From NCBI RefSeq assembly GCF_021018895.1, contig NC_079365.1:17087001-17151000 (forward strand): DNA of 64,000 nucleotides, given 5' to 3'. Both the position numbers and the translations under genes were made by a program. Below, piece by piece: positions 39,701-54,700 of this stretch. Under the pieces are notes generated by a model. That model did no database searches, was not told where the DNA came from, and was given only the letters and a program-made list of their open reading frames with translations. How positions within the stretch are numbered: position 1 is the first letter of the stretch; every line of letters starts with the position of its first letter. This DNA comes from Seriola aureovittata (Eukaryota > Chordata > Actinopteri > Carangiformes > Carangidae).

Positions 39701-42700
39701 ATGTTTAAGGCAGATGAACAGAATTATATATTAATGGTGTCAGAAACTGCGCAGAGATCTAAAGAACTACACTTTCACAGCTGCCTGCATTTGTTACTAA
39801 AAGAAGGCAGTTTGTGTTCAAAGAGGTGCCTCCACTCCCTGAAACCAGACTAGAATTTATCAAACGATTATTGGTTTTCATACAGCTAAAATAAAAGGAG
39901 CATATATTATAATAATAATATTTTGTTTATACTGCTTTTGTTTGAACACGCTTTAGTTAAAAGCTATCTTTGACCCAATAATACACAGACCTACTCCAGA
40001 GAATGATTCTTTTTTCTCATCATTTAAATTCAAAATTAACAGATGACAGAAAATGCTAAAACTGACAAAAGGCCACAGGTGTATTTGTCAACACATTGCA
40101 CGTATATCAGTTAGAATCGTTAGTGTCCGTGACAGGCCTGTGTGTCTATTCTCAGACAGGTGAGTGACAGGGGAGTGTCCCGGACCTCATATCAACCAAC
40201 AGCCACATGAAAAGTTCATCACAACCTGTCACCTCCTATACACACTGTCACTGATCCAGCCACCCTCTGATCCTGCCAGATACATCTGAGGCTCTGCAAA
40301 CCAATCAGACCTGTTTAAACCACATCCATCTAAAAGAAAAAGAAAGACATTTAGAAAAAGAAAGAAATCTAGACAGTCCTTGAAAACTGCCTTGATTTCG
40401 TACGAGCGGCTGATGATGATGCTCACCATGCTCTGGTCCCCGGTCTTGGTGAAGGTATTTTCATCTGCAACATCACGTTTCACCCAGCTGTAGGAGACCA
40501 TGTAACTGGTGATTGGTGGGTGGTAGATGGTCAGAGGGCGTTCCCAGCTCACCATCAATGCCGTCTGGTTCAGCGGCTGGATCTTCATGCTCACTGGGGC
40601 ACTGCTGCACACTGAAAGACCGGAGAGAAGAGGAGAGTATGAAAAAAGAGCAGCATGAAAAGAAAAATGACTGATAAGAGAAAAAAAAATAAAACAACAA
40701 AACAGTGTCCATTTTCAATGTCTGAATGCAGTTGGTCAAAATGAATGGCTGTGGTTGGGAGGACTGCTTGACCACATGTATTTGAGGGTTGTTGAGTGTG
40801 TGGGCAGAATTCAGGTTGCCTTTTAAGAAACCTATCATTACTGTCTGCTGCCGACATGACTCAAAGCCATTTCGACTTGAGAGAGAGCTAGAAAGGTTAA
40901 GATATTACAGTAACTCAGTAATGAAAACACTCCTGGGGTCTTGACTAGGGTTAGGCACAACCTCAGGTGTCAAGGTAAACTGTCTAGACACTTGTCTTTC
41001 TCAAGCTACAACACTGCAAGAGATTCCAGGTAGAATACCAAACAGCAAGGCGTAGTGATAAACATGTGGTACAGATGATATTGCAACTTCCTGTCCATGC
41101 TCAATTTGCAAGATCTTGTCTATGCAACATTAAACAGGATGCAGGAGGAGGATGAAAGAAAACCTGGAAGTCAGCCTCAAGGTGGCAGTATAGGCTGCAG
41201 CATGGATGTTTACAGAGGGATATGTCAGTATGAGTAGGGGACAATCTGGACATGCTTCTCGGCACATTGGGGCAACAGCAATCAGTATCTAGTGTCAACT
41301 GACTATGTGCTCACAGGGTTTCTGCCAAATTGAAATTGTCACCACAGTTTCCTCCATTTGCACAGTGAAGCTATGGTGCAAATTATGCATCATATGTGAC
41401 AGGGAGACTGGGTGGAAGGAAATCAGTCAGGGGGACACAGGGGGGAGAAAAATGCAATAGCAAGAAAATCTTGGGGTGTTGATGAGGTGTGACAGGTGTG
41501 AAATGCATTATAACCCATCGGATGTTCGTTGTCAACTTCAGTGACTCAACAGCAGTCATTTAATAACAGCTGAAGACATCGTCGTGATTTCACAGGGTGT
41601 ATCATTACTGTCATGACAGTCATCATGCTTTTCAGCAATACTGGAGCACTGGTAACATTAAAATCAACAGCAGGTTAAGACCTACAAAATAAACAACTCG
41701 TCCAATACAACTCTGCTTGGTTTCTTATTCGTATTTCTGCTGAAAATGTAAAATTACTTCACAATAACTGGGGCAACTTTTCTTACATTTGGTCTACTGA
41801 TGAGCGAACATGACGTCTCTGTGTTAATTAGAAACTTCACTGATCTAAGGCCGTTGTTCATTTGATGAAAACCTTTTAACATAATGGTGGGTTGGCAGCA
41901 AAATGAATCATCTCTCTGTTGAAAATGTATATGTAAATGAGATTTTGTCACATCATCTCAGGTTCAAGTGAAAAACATAAACTTCAACTGTGACACAGTA
42001 TGAATCAAATTGTGAATAGTACATTATGTTTCATCAGTAGCAAAATTACAACATGATAGTGACGCTCTAGACAAAAATCCCATTAGTCTTCTGTGAATAC
42101 ATAGAACTTCCCAAAAGAAGCCTCATAGTGGTTTTACCTCAACCTGCAATAGCACTCAGAGCAAAGCATGAATCTTTCTGCTGGCAGCTTCTACCGTGAA
42201 GGGGATGAATTGACTCCAGTCAACAAACAACAGTTCCACTGCTTTTCACCTCTCAAGGCTGTACAATTTTAAAGAAGCTGTGTGCAGACATTGGAATAAT
42301 GATGGGAAAACAAGAATTTCACTGAAAACACAGAGGAAGAAATATAGCTGATTTTAACTCTTATAATTGCCATTTCGCAGCAATTTGCAGGAATGTCAAG
42401 TTACAGTGCATTCAGAAAGTATTCACTTTTTGTTATGTTGCAGCTTTATGCTAAAATCATTTTTTCCTTCATCAATCTGCACTCAAAAGCCCATAATGAC
42501 ATGGCACAGATATGGGGAAATCTACAAAAAAAGTTTTTCTACTGCATTGAAAGTTCAATAGATGACCTCTCTGCCAAGGTGCAAGAGTGACCTCCAAAAT
42601 TCTTAAATGAAAGAAGTTTGGAACTATCAGGAATCTTCCTAGAGCTGGTGCCGCTCAGCTAAACTGAGCAATACAGGGAGAAGGGCCTCAGTAAGAGAGG

Positions 42701-45700
42701 TGACCAAGAACTGATCCGCCAATCTGACCTTTACGGCTGAGCGGCCAGACGGAAGCATCTCCTCAGGGAAAAAGGTGCTTGGAGTTTACAAAAAAAAAGC
42801 ATCTAAAGGACTCCCCGACTATGAGAAACAAGATTCTTTGGTCTGATGAAACCAAAATTGAACTGTCCGGGCTCAATTCTAAGCGTCATATCTGGAGGAA
42901 ACGAGGTACCGCACATAACCTGCCCAATACCATCCCAACGGCGAAGCACGGTGAAACATAGGGGTGGCAGCATCATGCTGTGGGGGTGTTTTTCAGTGGC
43001 AGGGACAGGGAGAGGGAAAGCTGGACGAACCTTATCCAGAGTGCTCGGGACCTCAGACTGAGCTCAAGGTTCACCTCCCAGCGGGACAATAACCCTAAGC
43101 CCACAGCCAAGACAACACAGGAATGGCTTAGGGACAACTCTGTGAATGTCCTTGAGTGGCCCAGCTAGAGCCCAGACTTGAACCCAATTGAACATCTCTG
43201 GGGAGACTTGAAAATGACCATCCTCTGATAGTCTCCATCCAACCTTAAAGAGCTTGAGAGGATCTGCAGAGAAGAATGAAATCCACAAATGCAGGTGTGC
43301 AAAGCTTGTCATATCATACCCGAGAAGACTTGAGGCTGTAATCGCTACCAAAAGGTGTTTCAATGAAGTACTGAATAAAGGGCCTGAATACTTCAGTCAA
43401 TTCAGTTTTTAATTTTTTAAGAAATCTGCAAAAATGTCTAAAATTCAGTTTTTTATTTTTATTTTGTTACTGCGTGGGCTTGAGTGTAGATTAATGAGGG
43501 TGAAAATGAGTTTAAACGATTTTGACGTCAGGCTTTGAAATGACAAAATGTGGAAAAAGTGAAGGGGTCTGAATACTTTCTGAACGCACTTGTATGCATG
43601 TCACCTGGGGGCTAAATACCAACATGACAACTACAGTACTTATTTTCTGATAATGTGTCATTTTTGCAACAGCTACCACCAGAGTCTTAATACTAACTAA
43701 CAAATATGCAATGTTAAATTTGTTGACAGAGAAAATGAACTGATAAGTACTTAGATAACTGACTACTGCTTGACTCATCTTGCTGCTTTTCTCTCTTTTC
43801 TATGAATCAATATATTTTGGCTTTTTATTGCAAGCTGAACAAAACAAGCAAGTTCAAGGCATAAGAGTAAATGATAGTGAAAATAAACGTAACACTACCA
43901 TTAACTAAAATTTAAAAAGGGGTACGCTAAATCTGGTCTCCATGTGAGGAAAAGGGCTTATATGCACAGGATGATAGAGGTTGTATTTGCACATGCAGTA
44001 CAGATGTAGTGTTACAGAAAACACAAACGTTGAAGTTAATAATGCCCTACTCATCTTGGCATTATCACTGGACAAACAATGAATCTGCACCATACAAACA
44101 AATCTGCAACCTGTACTCTGCATCAGAAAGGTTAGCAATGCATCTTTAATGGCCAAACAACCCTCTTGGCTATAAAAGCCACAGTGATGGAACATTCAGT
44201 CAAGGTGTGGCCCTGGCTCTCACAACATTTACAAGCAAAGCCATCATTTACTGTGCACAGATAAATATCCCCCTCAAACACACATGAACACACGCACGCA
44301 CACATGCACGCACACACGCACGCACAAAATCTTGACAGATGCCACCCTTGAAGATAAGACTGGCACTGTTTACTCCCAGCACCTCCCATAAAATATGAAT
44401 TCTTACATTTTAACACAGAGAAATAGAAATGCAACAGACACAAAGAGTAAATGAGGAAGAGGGAGGGGAAGCGGAACAAAAAAAAAAAAAATGGAGATAC
44501 TGGTCCACATTCATTCTGCCTACTGACATAATGCCACAAAAGCAATTTCACAACTTAATTTGTATGAGTCTATTTTAGCTGTGCCACATATTAATGATGA
44601 TTGCTGATCGGCTCTGTTAGAGTGCTCTAACTTCATCACAGGCATTCCCAATCAATTCTCCCCCCTAGACAGCAACAATACCACTTTAAGGAGCCGCAGC
44701 CTTTCTCATTAGTCTCCATAGTTCCTGTAATGTTAAAGCAAGTGCTGCAAGATGCACGCATAAAAGAGAAAAACAAAGACAAACTTTACCAAAATCTCTG
44801 GAAATTTAAATTATTGCCTAGTATTCTAGTGATTTTAATCACATCATATCATGTTCTCTCTCCTAAAAAAAAAGATTAACTTCTATGTTAATATTATATT
44901 TAGTAACCTACTGATTCGGTCTCCATGCTGAGCAGCAAGATGAATTTCCCGAATATAGTTCCGAAATACTTTCAAAAGACCTCCTTAATAATTTTCACTG
45001 CAGACTGTCGATTTTTGACCAGAAAGAAAATAGTGCAGAAAAACCAGAGGCTTTTTGAAAAAAACATGGTATGGAAAATAATATGTGGTCAAATCTTTAA
45101 TTTATATATTATGAACATAAACAATAGCTGCAACCAAATAGAGGAGGGCTGCAGATTGTACTACTCCTGTGCAAATAGGACTTACATTTTAGGACAGAGT
45201 TCATGTGAATTTACCACTTCCATTTACATACAAATACATATGATTTAGGATCACACTATTTTTGACACATTCTCTTAGTTTGGTTACCTCAGCAAGGAGA
45301 TGAAAGCAATGTGGAATCGAAATGACCATTTGCTAAACCCCTCCCCCTTCCCCAGAACAGTGACTGTCCAATCATAGCTCATCACGGCGGACCTGTCAAA
45401 CTTTGGTTTCCTACACACATTGAAGTGTTGTGCATGGGCTTCTATTAAGAACAATACTGAGCATTTAAAGAATTGGGATAATGTCTTTTTTTAAGCCTTT
45501 ACAAATTCAAAAACACAACAGCAAAAGTGTAAGGAACAGATTAAACAGTAGATTTATTTGCTCGAACATGAGCTGCAATCATTTGCACGTCCAGCCATCT
45601 ACCCATAGTCATAACCTAACATTACATCCAAGGCCAAGAGTTAGGGCAGCATATAATTTTTCCTCATCATACTTACAATGCTAGGACTAACTGGTTCTAC

Positions 45701-48700
45701 ACTGCAATCCTCAAACTGTGCTGTTTCTTTACTTCCATGTCCTATAGATGTATCCTCAGCTGGTGAGGATGCAGATTCTAGGTAGGCTATGGAGCTTTAG
45801 CCGCAGTGTTTTCACAGGATATAATTTATGTAGCCATCAAGTGCATACGGTTCTTGTTGTAATACAAGCAAAAGGAAATATTAAAAACTCAGGCAGAGAC
45901 AGCGTTTTTAACCAACTTGTGATGCTTGTGATGTTAGTTTAAATTAGCTAGGTAGCCAGAGCTAATAAAATCTGCCAGTGGCAGTTGGCACTGGAAATGA
46001 GAAGCTTGTCTTTGTGCACCACTGTTGACATCAAAGACCAAACATTTGGTACAAGGTACCAAGACTTTGCAGTGGTAAATCTGCCACGGTCATCAGTGTA
46101 AACAGTGTCTGCCGTTCGAGAATGGAAAACTTGACATGCAAGGCAACAGTAAGGAAGGGACAAGGGCTTCCCAAACTGTCACTCAAATTTTGAAGGTTGT
46201 AGACTAGCAAAACCGCAAAAAGGTACATAGCTCGGGTATGATTTTCGGCAGCTTTTGGATGGAATGCGAGATTTGCGGATTTATGACGTAAATCGTATGT
46301 AACCATGCCCTGAGCAAACTGTCACTACTAATTTCGGCAGCAATTTTACAAGAACTAATTAGTAATGGTAGTCATTGCAGGAGCTCCTCTGGTTATACCA
46401 GTCATGCTACATTGCAAACCACAGGGAGAATCTGATACAATACAGGATATCTATGGATATAATGCATTAAATGTACAAAACGGTACGTACCTCTTGAAGC
46501 TTCAGTGCTGTGAGGGCTTCGCATGATCTCAGTCAAATCCTTCTGCCATGCATCTTTCACAGCCGATTTAAAGACTTTCCTACTGTCCAGGTCTTGCAGG
46601 GGCCGGAAGTTGTTCCTAAGGTACTCTACAGACTTGACATGGTCCTGTTGCTCCGTTGTAAAGATGGAGTAAAAGGCCTCCAGCTAGATGAATAGAAGCA
46701 GGGAATAGCTATTTGAAGCAAACTGAAGCACTTTTGTTACTACGCGTGTGTGTGTTGAATATAATAGATCATGCAGGACTGCATTTGCAACCACTTGCCA
46801 GTAGCTGACTGTTCACAACTGGTGCACAGTATTTGCAAGAGACATTCACACCACAGGCACCAGCAGGCAGGGACCTCAATCATCATCCTGGCTACCTACC
46901 AAGCTGTAACTTCTCAATGGGGCAAAATTTGTGGCCATTGATTGCCATGAATGATCTCCTGCCGCGTGCTGTAATGACTACACATTACAGATACTGTGGA
47001 ATCAATGTGTCCTATGTGTGTTTGGAGAAATGAATTACAGGTTCATAAAGACTATCTGTGAGCGTCACAAACATTGCAGCGGTGGTCAATATTCTTGCAG
47101 CACGAGTCATTTTGGAACAAAAGATTTGTCCGCCTGCAAGCTGATAGAAATTCCACTGAGCCCTGCAAATTTCTATAGCACACAACGCTCTAGAGGATAT
47201 GCAGCTGGGTAACCCAAGAATTGTATATATAAAAAATGCTGTGTATGGGATCAGCAAAAAGCGTGGGGCATGATTTGGCATACATTATCTCTCAACATCA
47301 CAATTGCTAAACCAGTTGGCGGTAAGCTGTTGTACAGCATATAGGTGACTGCTGTAAAATGCTACATTTTCATGAAACATATGTTAAACTGTTACAGATG
47401 TAATTCAAATTAATGAACATTTAAATCCATGTGCAGCTGTATTCTATTTAAGAGCCTATAGTCACTGTCTCACACCGATAGTATGATATATGTATAAGAG
47501 CTATCTCACACTTACTATCATTCAAATACCAGTAATTGGCTCCCCCTTCCCACTTAATCATCCTCTATATAGGCAGTTATGGCTTCATATGCAGAGTAGT
47601 TGGGGAGGAACGAGGGTAAAGGGAAGAAAGAGTAGAGGTAGATGAGGGGAAAAATTGCTTGTGCGCTGACACTGTGGGGCAGCAAGTGATCCACTGACTA
47701 TGTGCAAATGGGATCTGACTGTGCGTGGAGAATATAGCCGTCTGGCCATGTGTGTCCGTGTGTGTGTGTGTGTGTGTCCGTGTGTGTGTGTGTGTGCGTA
47801 TGGACTGGACGCACCTGCGAGTGGGACAGATACACCGGCCTGGAGAAGATGATCCACTCCACTACCTTGCTGCAGGGCGGCGTGGTCAGGGAACCGGTGT
47901 ATCGGTAATAACTGTCCACTGATGACGGCAACAGATCCCTCAGGATGAAAGACCTGAGGTTGGTCTCCTTTTCTGTGTAGAGCATCGGATCAGAACTTGT
48001 CAATAAGCAGGGATGAAAAGCACAGTTTTCTGAGCAGCTTTAAAAAAACTACATCTTGCACTTCTTAATGCTCTGCTGAAAATCCTGCATATCTTGAGTT
48101 ACATTTACACCAACATTTACAAGGTCGTTTCATTTCAATCTCCCTGTGGCATTTTTACTGCTTTCCTCAAGCCTCCACTAGTGGAATGGTGGAAGCAGTT
48201 AAAAGCCCCACCACTTGTTATCACTTTGGCCAGATCTCTGTACTCAGATGGGCTGAGAGAGGAGCAAAAGGAGGGGAGTCTGATAAAATGGCCTGCTCTG
48301 ACAGCTCATCTGTGGCTGGGTGGTAGCGTGCTCTGCTCCGCGTAACAACCATAGCATGGGCCACGGGGATTAAGACAGATCCAAAATTAAGACAGATTAA
48401 GACAGATCCGTGTAAAACAAAATAACAACAAGCAGCAGTTTGTGATGCAGAGGAAGATCCCTTTATCTCCTGCAAGTACGCCATGTGGGTAACGCGAGTG
48501 GGCTTGTTTTTTCCTTGAAATATGACGTGAAAACCCCAAATAAAGCTGAATTTATGTCAAATCCAATCTCTCACAGCTCATGACCTTATCTAAAAAGAAA
48601 CAGAGGTTTGGGGTCTGGTTTGCATTCAATAGCGCTACTGAGGCACTGGAGGGCTCGCTCCCATGCCTCATCTGTACTCAGAGTCAAATTCAGTATTCAC

Positions 48701-51700
48701 AGCCTTTCTTCTCCCCGTCTTCAGGCAGTGTACGTGCCCTATCGCTCATGGGCTGCCGAGATGCTGATGGATGGATGACTGTGGGATAACGAGCTAGTGG
48801 AAAACCAACCACCCAAACGGGGGAGGAGGCGAGGAGCATTTAGCAGCCAGCAGGAAGACAGTCCAAAAACCACCACACCCACACTGAGCTCTCATTCAGC
48901 TGGGAGATGAGAGATACTGTGGTGCTAACACAAACATCTGTGTAGCTGCACAGCAGAGTTCAGCCACTTTTTGGAGACTGATGGAGAGTCATAAAATAAA
49001 CTGGCAAAAACGACGTGTTTGGCAACCTGCCTTTATCAAGGTTATATAATAAAAGAAAAGTGGAGCTTAAATACCTCTGTGAAATGAAAACCACGGGTGA
49101 AATAGCCCCCCAGCTGATAAGAGACCAATCAGAAAATGGGTTATTTTCTTTATTGTAATTACTTCAATGAAATTTGAAGTCTAGAAAATTTCACTGAACA
49201 AAGTGACCTAATTTTGAGATTCAAAGACTAATTCACCTGTTTTTTTTTTTGTTTTTTTTAAATAATCTCTAGTGTGCTCTAAGTGAACTTTTTCCCTTTT
49301 GTGCTCATCTTTTCCTGCTCATTCATCAAGTTGTGAAAGATTTTTTTTTTTCCAGTGCTCAACAAGGTCATAACCTCATCAGCACACATTGCACAACATT
49401 AAAATGTCCATCTCCAAAAAGTACTGGGAGTGAAATTATAATTAAAAATGACTCAGTGAAGCCCAGTACTTGTCTTGTGAAACCAGCATGGGAACAGAGC
49501 AATTACTGCATGTGTCATTGAGTTTCAGTCTGCTCATTCGTCCTTTCATTCATTCAGCCCAGTTGTTTGCGCATACATGTTCTAGTTCGGGTGTCATTTC
49601 AGACCCTGCCACTACCGCCTGCCTGCCTTTCCCACCAGTAGAATCGCGTGACCTGTTCCTCCTCCCCACTCACCTTCTTACCCCGTTACCCTTTCCCTCA
49701 TTAGCTGCCTGTTACATGTACTTGTCCGTTTCCACTTGCTCTCTGCCAGATTGTCTTTGGGCCATGTGCCTTAGTTTTCCAGTGCTCTGTTCTTTCCCTG
49801 CCTGTTTTGATCCTGATCATGTTTTTTATTTGACCTTGCCTGTGTTTTTTGGATTACGCCTCCGCCCAACCCTTTGTACTTTGTTTGCCTGCCTTGATAT
49901 CTGTATCCTTGTTATCCTTGTAAAGGCTCTTTACATCTGCCTCCTGAGTTGTGCTCTTGGGTCCCATTCCTGAGAACTGTGACACTGAGCTTCTATATAT
50001 CCTCATCCATTTACATGTTCTTGTCAGTGTTTGATTATGCTCACATAAAGACCGTCAGTGGCAGGTTGTAAAACAAGCCATACGTGTCCGTGTTAACAGA
50101 GCTGCTGTGTCCCAAGCTGCAGTAAAGGATTACACAGTCATGCTAAAACATCTGCTCACGGTCTGCATAAGTCATGCATGCAGTGAAGCCTGCAGTACTA
50201 GTAGCGGCAGTAATTTAAGACAATATGCAATGAAGAACAGTGCCATGACATACAGTGCAAAACGTTAATAGTTTAAATGTGAATATGAGCCTTTGAAGGA
50301 GCTGCGGTCCATGAGAGTGTACACACGTACATCTGAGTCAGACTAAAAGAGCGTTATCTAATTGAGGCTCAGATGTAATTAATACTTATGTCTCTGTGAA
50401 TGAAGCTCCTTGGTGGTCTCCTACTGTGGAGCTACACCAGCGAGGGAGAGGCGGTATCTTGCAAATTTTGCCTCCTTTTGAAGTTAAACGCTGCTCATAT
50501 CTTGTGTTTAGACTAATTTGAGATTTAAAAAAACAAACAAACAAACAAACCAATGTTTAAGCAGTTGAATAGAAGAGCATCATTCAGTTCAATGGAGGCA
50601 GGGAGGAGCACCACGTCTGCACTGTCACAAAGAATTTACCTCTTGGATCAACCAAAATATCAACAACAACGTCAGAGTGATTTTGTATGGGATTATTTCT
50701 TTTTAAGTATTCCGCATGAACTTAATCCCCATAGCAATGTTTGATGTGGAGGAGATTTTTGGTATGACAGATAAAAAAAAAAATAAAAAAAAACATCTGT
50801 GGAAAATAAATAAAGAAATACAGACAATGAAGATAAAAAAAGATTTTTTTTAAACAAACATTTATGGACATTACATGTAAATGCACTCACCACATAAATA
50901 CTTCTAAGATTGTTTTAAACGAGGTGGTTCCTTCCCCATTACTTACCATGATGCACTACTCCTTTCAGTCCCTGGATGATGGGGTCGGCAGCTGGATTGT
51001 CTTTTTGGCCCAGCTGCAGAAAAAGCCCAGAGACAACAGATTACAAAAGGGATTACAAGACTAGAATAATAACCTAACATAATGACTAAAGAAGATCAAT
51101 ATGAACAAAATACAGGGGTGGACAGAGTAAAGGCAACATCTCTACAACACAATATAATCTAGCAGCGTCTAATGCCATCTGTCACTCCTGTGACGTTCAC
51201 GATATTAAATTTTTGGTAGGATTTTGTAGGTTGATTGTGCGGTGAGGTTGATTCAGTCGTCTGGTCATTTTCGAAGCTGCTGTTTGTGGTGTTGTACTAA
51301 ACGATATTTAGACTGTTTAAGTACAGTATCCATGTAACAACAAAACACTATTAATAAAAACAATTTATTTGATAGCCGCTCTGCTTTCAAGCCATTAACT
51401 GTTATTGTGCATTTGCTGCTTTGATTCTTTACGAGATATTGAACACATCCGATGGCTCCAAAGGCTTTGTGTCCTTTGTAAGCTGTTGCCATTCAGTGTG
51501 ACCTCCACGATTCTATGAGGCCTTCTAGCTGCTACATGGAGATGCTGTGTCCAGGAGACCAACAGCGTTGATTCCCTCCTTATCTGTTAGGCCCACAGGT
51601 AATTCTTTGCAGTGACTGAAGACTGGAAAATATTCAGCCCAACATTCTACAATATTCCCAATGTCCTACTTAAGAGACACGACTGGACAAAACAGTGTTG

Positions 51701-54700
51701 GGACGCGGGGACTAATCTTACCTTGCTCATCATTAATTCAGGTCAGTCAGAGGAGAATAATTGTGTTGAACTGAATGCTGAATGTGGATAATATGCACAC
51801 CTTAGAGGCCATTAATAGGCCTTTGGGGAGCAGAGGAAGAACTCTCCTCATTGATTAGAAATGGTAAATCTGAGCCAATGTGTGTGTGTGTGTCCGCTTA
51901 AAAAACCCTTGCACTGTAAACTGCTATTCAGCGGATTGTGTATGGTGGTACTAATTGCAGTAAGCAATAGGGCTGTCAGGACCCAGTGGAGGCATTTAGG
52001 TCCTCGCACACACACGGTTCATCACTGTCTGGGAGTAGACCTACATTACAAACACCTGTGTCCCCATTCCAGCCTCCCTTTCCCTGAGAGCTGACCCTTG
52101 CCTATATTCTATTAAGCCGAATGTTAGTGAGCATTGATCACCTGCCATCAATCGCAAAGACAGTGCTAATAGAAATAAAGAGTGTAACATGGAGAGGGAC
52201 CCTGGAGGTGTCAGTGCTGCTGGTGTATGCTTTTTCATGGTTCATAAATCTCTGATGTGTTTTTACAGTTAACAGAAATTAGGACCATTCTTGTCCATTA
52301 AGAGCTTGTGTGTGCAGACCTTCAGGGGGCAATTTGTAGTATCTCAATAAGCAATCTGCAGTACGCCGCAGAACAAGAGAAATAATCAGCAACCAGGTGA
52401 AGAGAAAATTTCCTATCACAACACAGGTGCCAAAGATCATTTCTAATAAATATTTATCATTTCCTGACCTCAAAAAAGTATTCTTATCTCTACTCATAAT
52501 TGGACAAATACAATTCCAACGTTTCCCCTAAAGTCATAATTGGCTCTCTGTGTTACAACTCACTTTTTCCATCCTGTATGATTCTGACTTATTTTCTTAG
52601 CATACTTTACTATTTTCCTCTAATTTTTGTCAGTTTCAATCCACTACATATATATATATATTTATTCAATATTCTCCCTAACAATTTCTAACAGTTGGCG
52701 GTGAGTGCTATTTACTGTACGTTCATAGAGTTATTTTACCATCTGGGTAATACTACTAACAACTAACTGGAGAGCCTTTACAAACAGGTTTTCCTCAAGA
52801 GCAGTGTAACTCTTCAGTTTTTCACCTGATGCTGATCCTGCATGGAAAGTTTGGGGTTCATCGAAGTGATTACAACTCAATCTGAGGTAGACACAAATGT
52901 GTGGACCAAATTTCACAGCAATTCATGCGAAAGTCTGGGGTCTGTGTGGTCTGTGTGGTGTTCACCATGCTACCACTAGAGCCATGGATGAATTAATTTA
53001 TGCTCTATAGGTGTTTTCATGTAATCCTGGTTTTCTTCGTATATTTGCCTTGACCTTTAGTCATGGTGATACTTTACCTCAAAGAAGACGGCCATGGCAG
53101 CGATGATGCGTCTTTCCCTGATGGCAGCACTGAGGCTGTCAAAGTCATCTGAATTGTAAAGGTAGATCTGCATCTGTGATGGGAAACAGAGCATAAACAG
53201 CTTGAGGAGTGGACAAGGAGAATAAAGAGTCCTGTCATCAATCACTTGGACACACTGCTGAGGAGCTGATGAAAAGCTGTTTTGAGGGGCATAAAAGAGG
53301 GTGTATTTATCACTCTCATAAATCTCCCATAATCTGTGTCATTCCTTTTTGTGTGCTGCCACTCCTGGAGGATGCTGGAGAAATACAGCAGCCCATTCCT
53401 CGGGGCGACTGCCCTCGCAGAGACAGTTCCGGGCAGAAAGGAAGAACTGGAGGAATGTGCTCTTTTCCTGTGGTGAGATCTAAGAGAATGGTATGCTTTT
53501 AATCATTGCTCCCAATTACCTTGAATCACCCACAACATTGCTTCTGATTTCACAACAAAGCTTAGGATGTGTGGGTATAATCCAAAAGCCATCATACACA
53601 GAGTACATCACATACCTGTCATGGCTTCTTATTTTTTTTTATATAAAAAAAAAAAAAAAAAAAGATTTTCATTCCTTTCATTTCAAAGCGAACACATTAT
53701 GGTAGTGCCGATCAAAATCAGTGAATGATTCTAAAAGTAGCAATCGGAGCTGTCCATCATCTCACTGTCTCCAGCCTCCTTAAATTAGAAAACGCTTTCA
53801 TGTCACTGAACCAAGTTAATTGGTAATAAGAAAAAGGTCCTAGATGTTGATTTAATTAAAGGCTATGCTTGCCTTTTTTCCTTTTCAAAAGGAAAATTAC
53901 GAAAAACCCCAAGCCACAATTCACTGTGCTGACAACAGATGCAAAAAGTCAAAGTAAATAAGCGTAGAAATAAAAATAAGTCCATTAATGTGTACCGCAG
54001 GACTAAACCAGGTACAAAATGACTCAATCCAGATAATTTAAATTAATCAGTTTCCTTCAGAGTTCTTTTAACTGCAGCCTTTAATGGAGCTAATTTGTTG
54101 TCTGAGAGCTCAGCAAGAAAGAGCACTGGCCATTCATCACCCTTCAGATGTTATTAACTACATTACCCAATTAAGCTGGCCCCCTTAGGCTTCATTTACT
54201 CACTGAGATTGGCTCATGTGACCCACTCTTGTTAACACCACACTTTGGAAAACGTGATTATCAAACAAATTATCAATTATCAAACACGTTCATAGCTGCC
54301 AATAAAAACAACTGTTGCCAAAAGTGATTTGGATCACTTGATAGCACGCTTCATTTCACTGTATGTCTTTGACATGAGACCCCTCGTTGGAATAAACTTC
54401 ATCCGCAGATATGGCTTGAAGTTTTTGATTTTTAAGCAGGATAAATCTGTCTGAAATGCCTTCAGATATCCAGACACATTCTTACATGTTTGTTTTTATC
54501 AGTACAATTAAGAATAGTGTTGTACAGTGAAGTATGTAAAGACCAATCTGAAAATGACGAGTGCCAATAACAGCTTGCGAGAGACCCCCTTCATTTACTC
54601 ACTGAGATCACTGAGGGAAACAGGTGGAAACTAAAAGACAACAAAACATTATTTGAGCTTTATAATCTACTTCCAGTTTTCTCTGCAGAGAAGACAGCCC

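Larger units (their letters stand above)
40612..46490 (-). other. ptprg: ptprg intron 5-6
   Basis: 5.9 kb. Contains the decayed Tc1 copy at 42404-43592 and the CA-type microsatellite at 44278-44328. The part from about 45330 to 46320 looks repeat-like (AACCCCTCCCCCTTCC; ACTGTCCAATCATAGCTC), but I cannot name it. Confidence 0.5.

Noticed and set aside
40229..40426. Extension of the exon 6 reading frame past its donor
   Set aside because: The donor GTGAGC after ATG gives the family-like join to [10 protein letters not shown]. The extension would remove the second half of the fibronectin domain.
49470..49973. 167-aa + strand ORF in ptprg intron 3-4
   Set aside because: Pyrimidine-rich, Leu/Ser/Cys-rich translation of a repeat-like stretch; no domain recognised.
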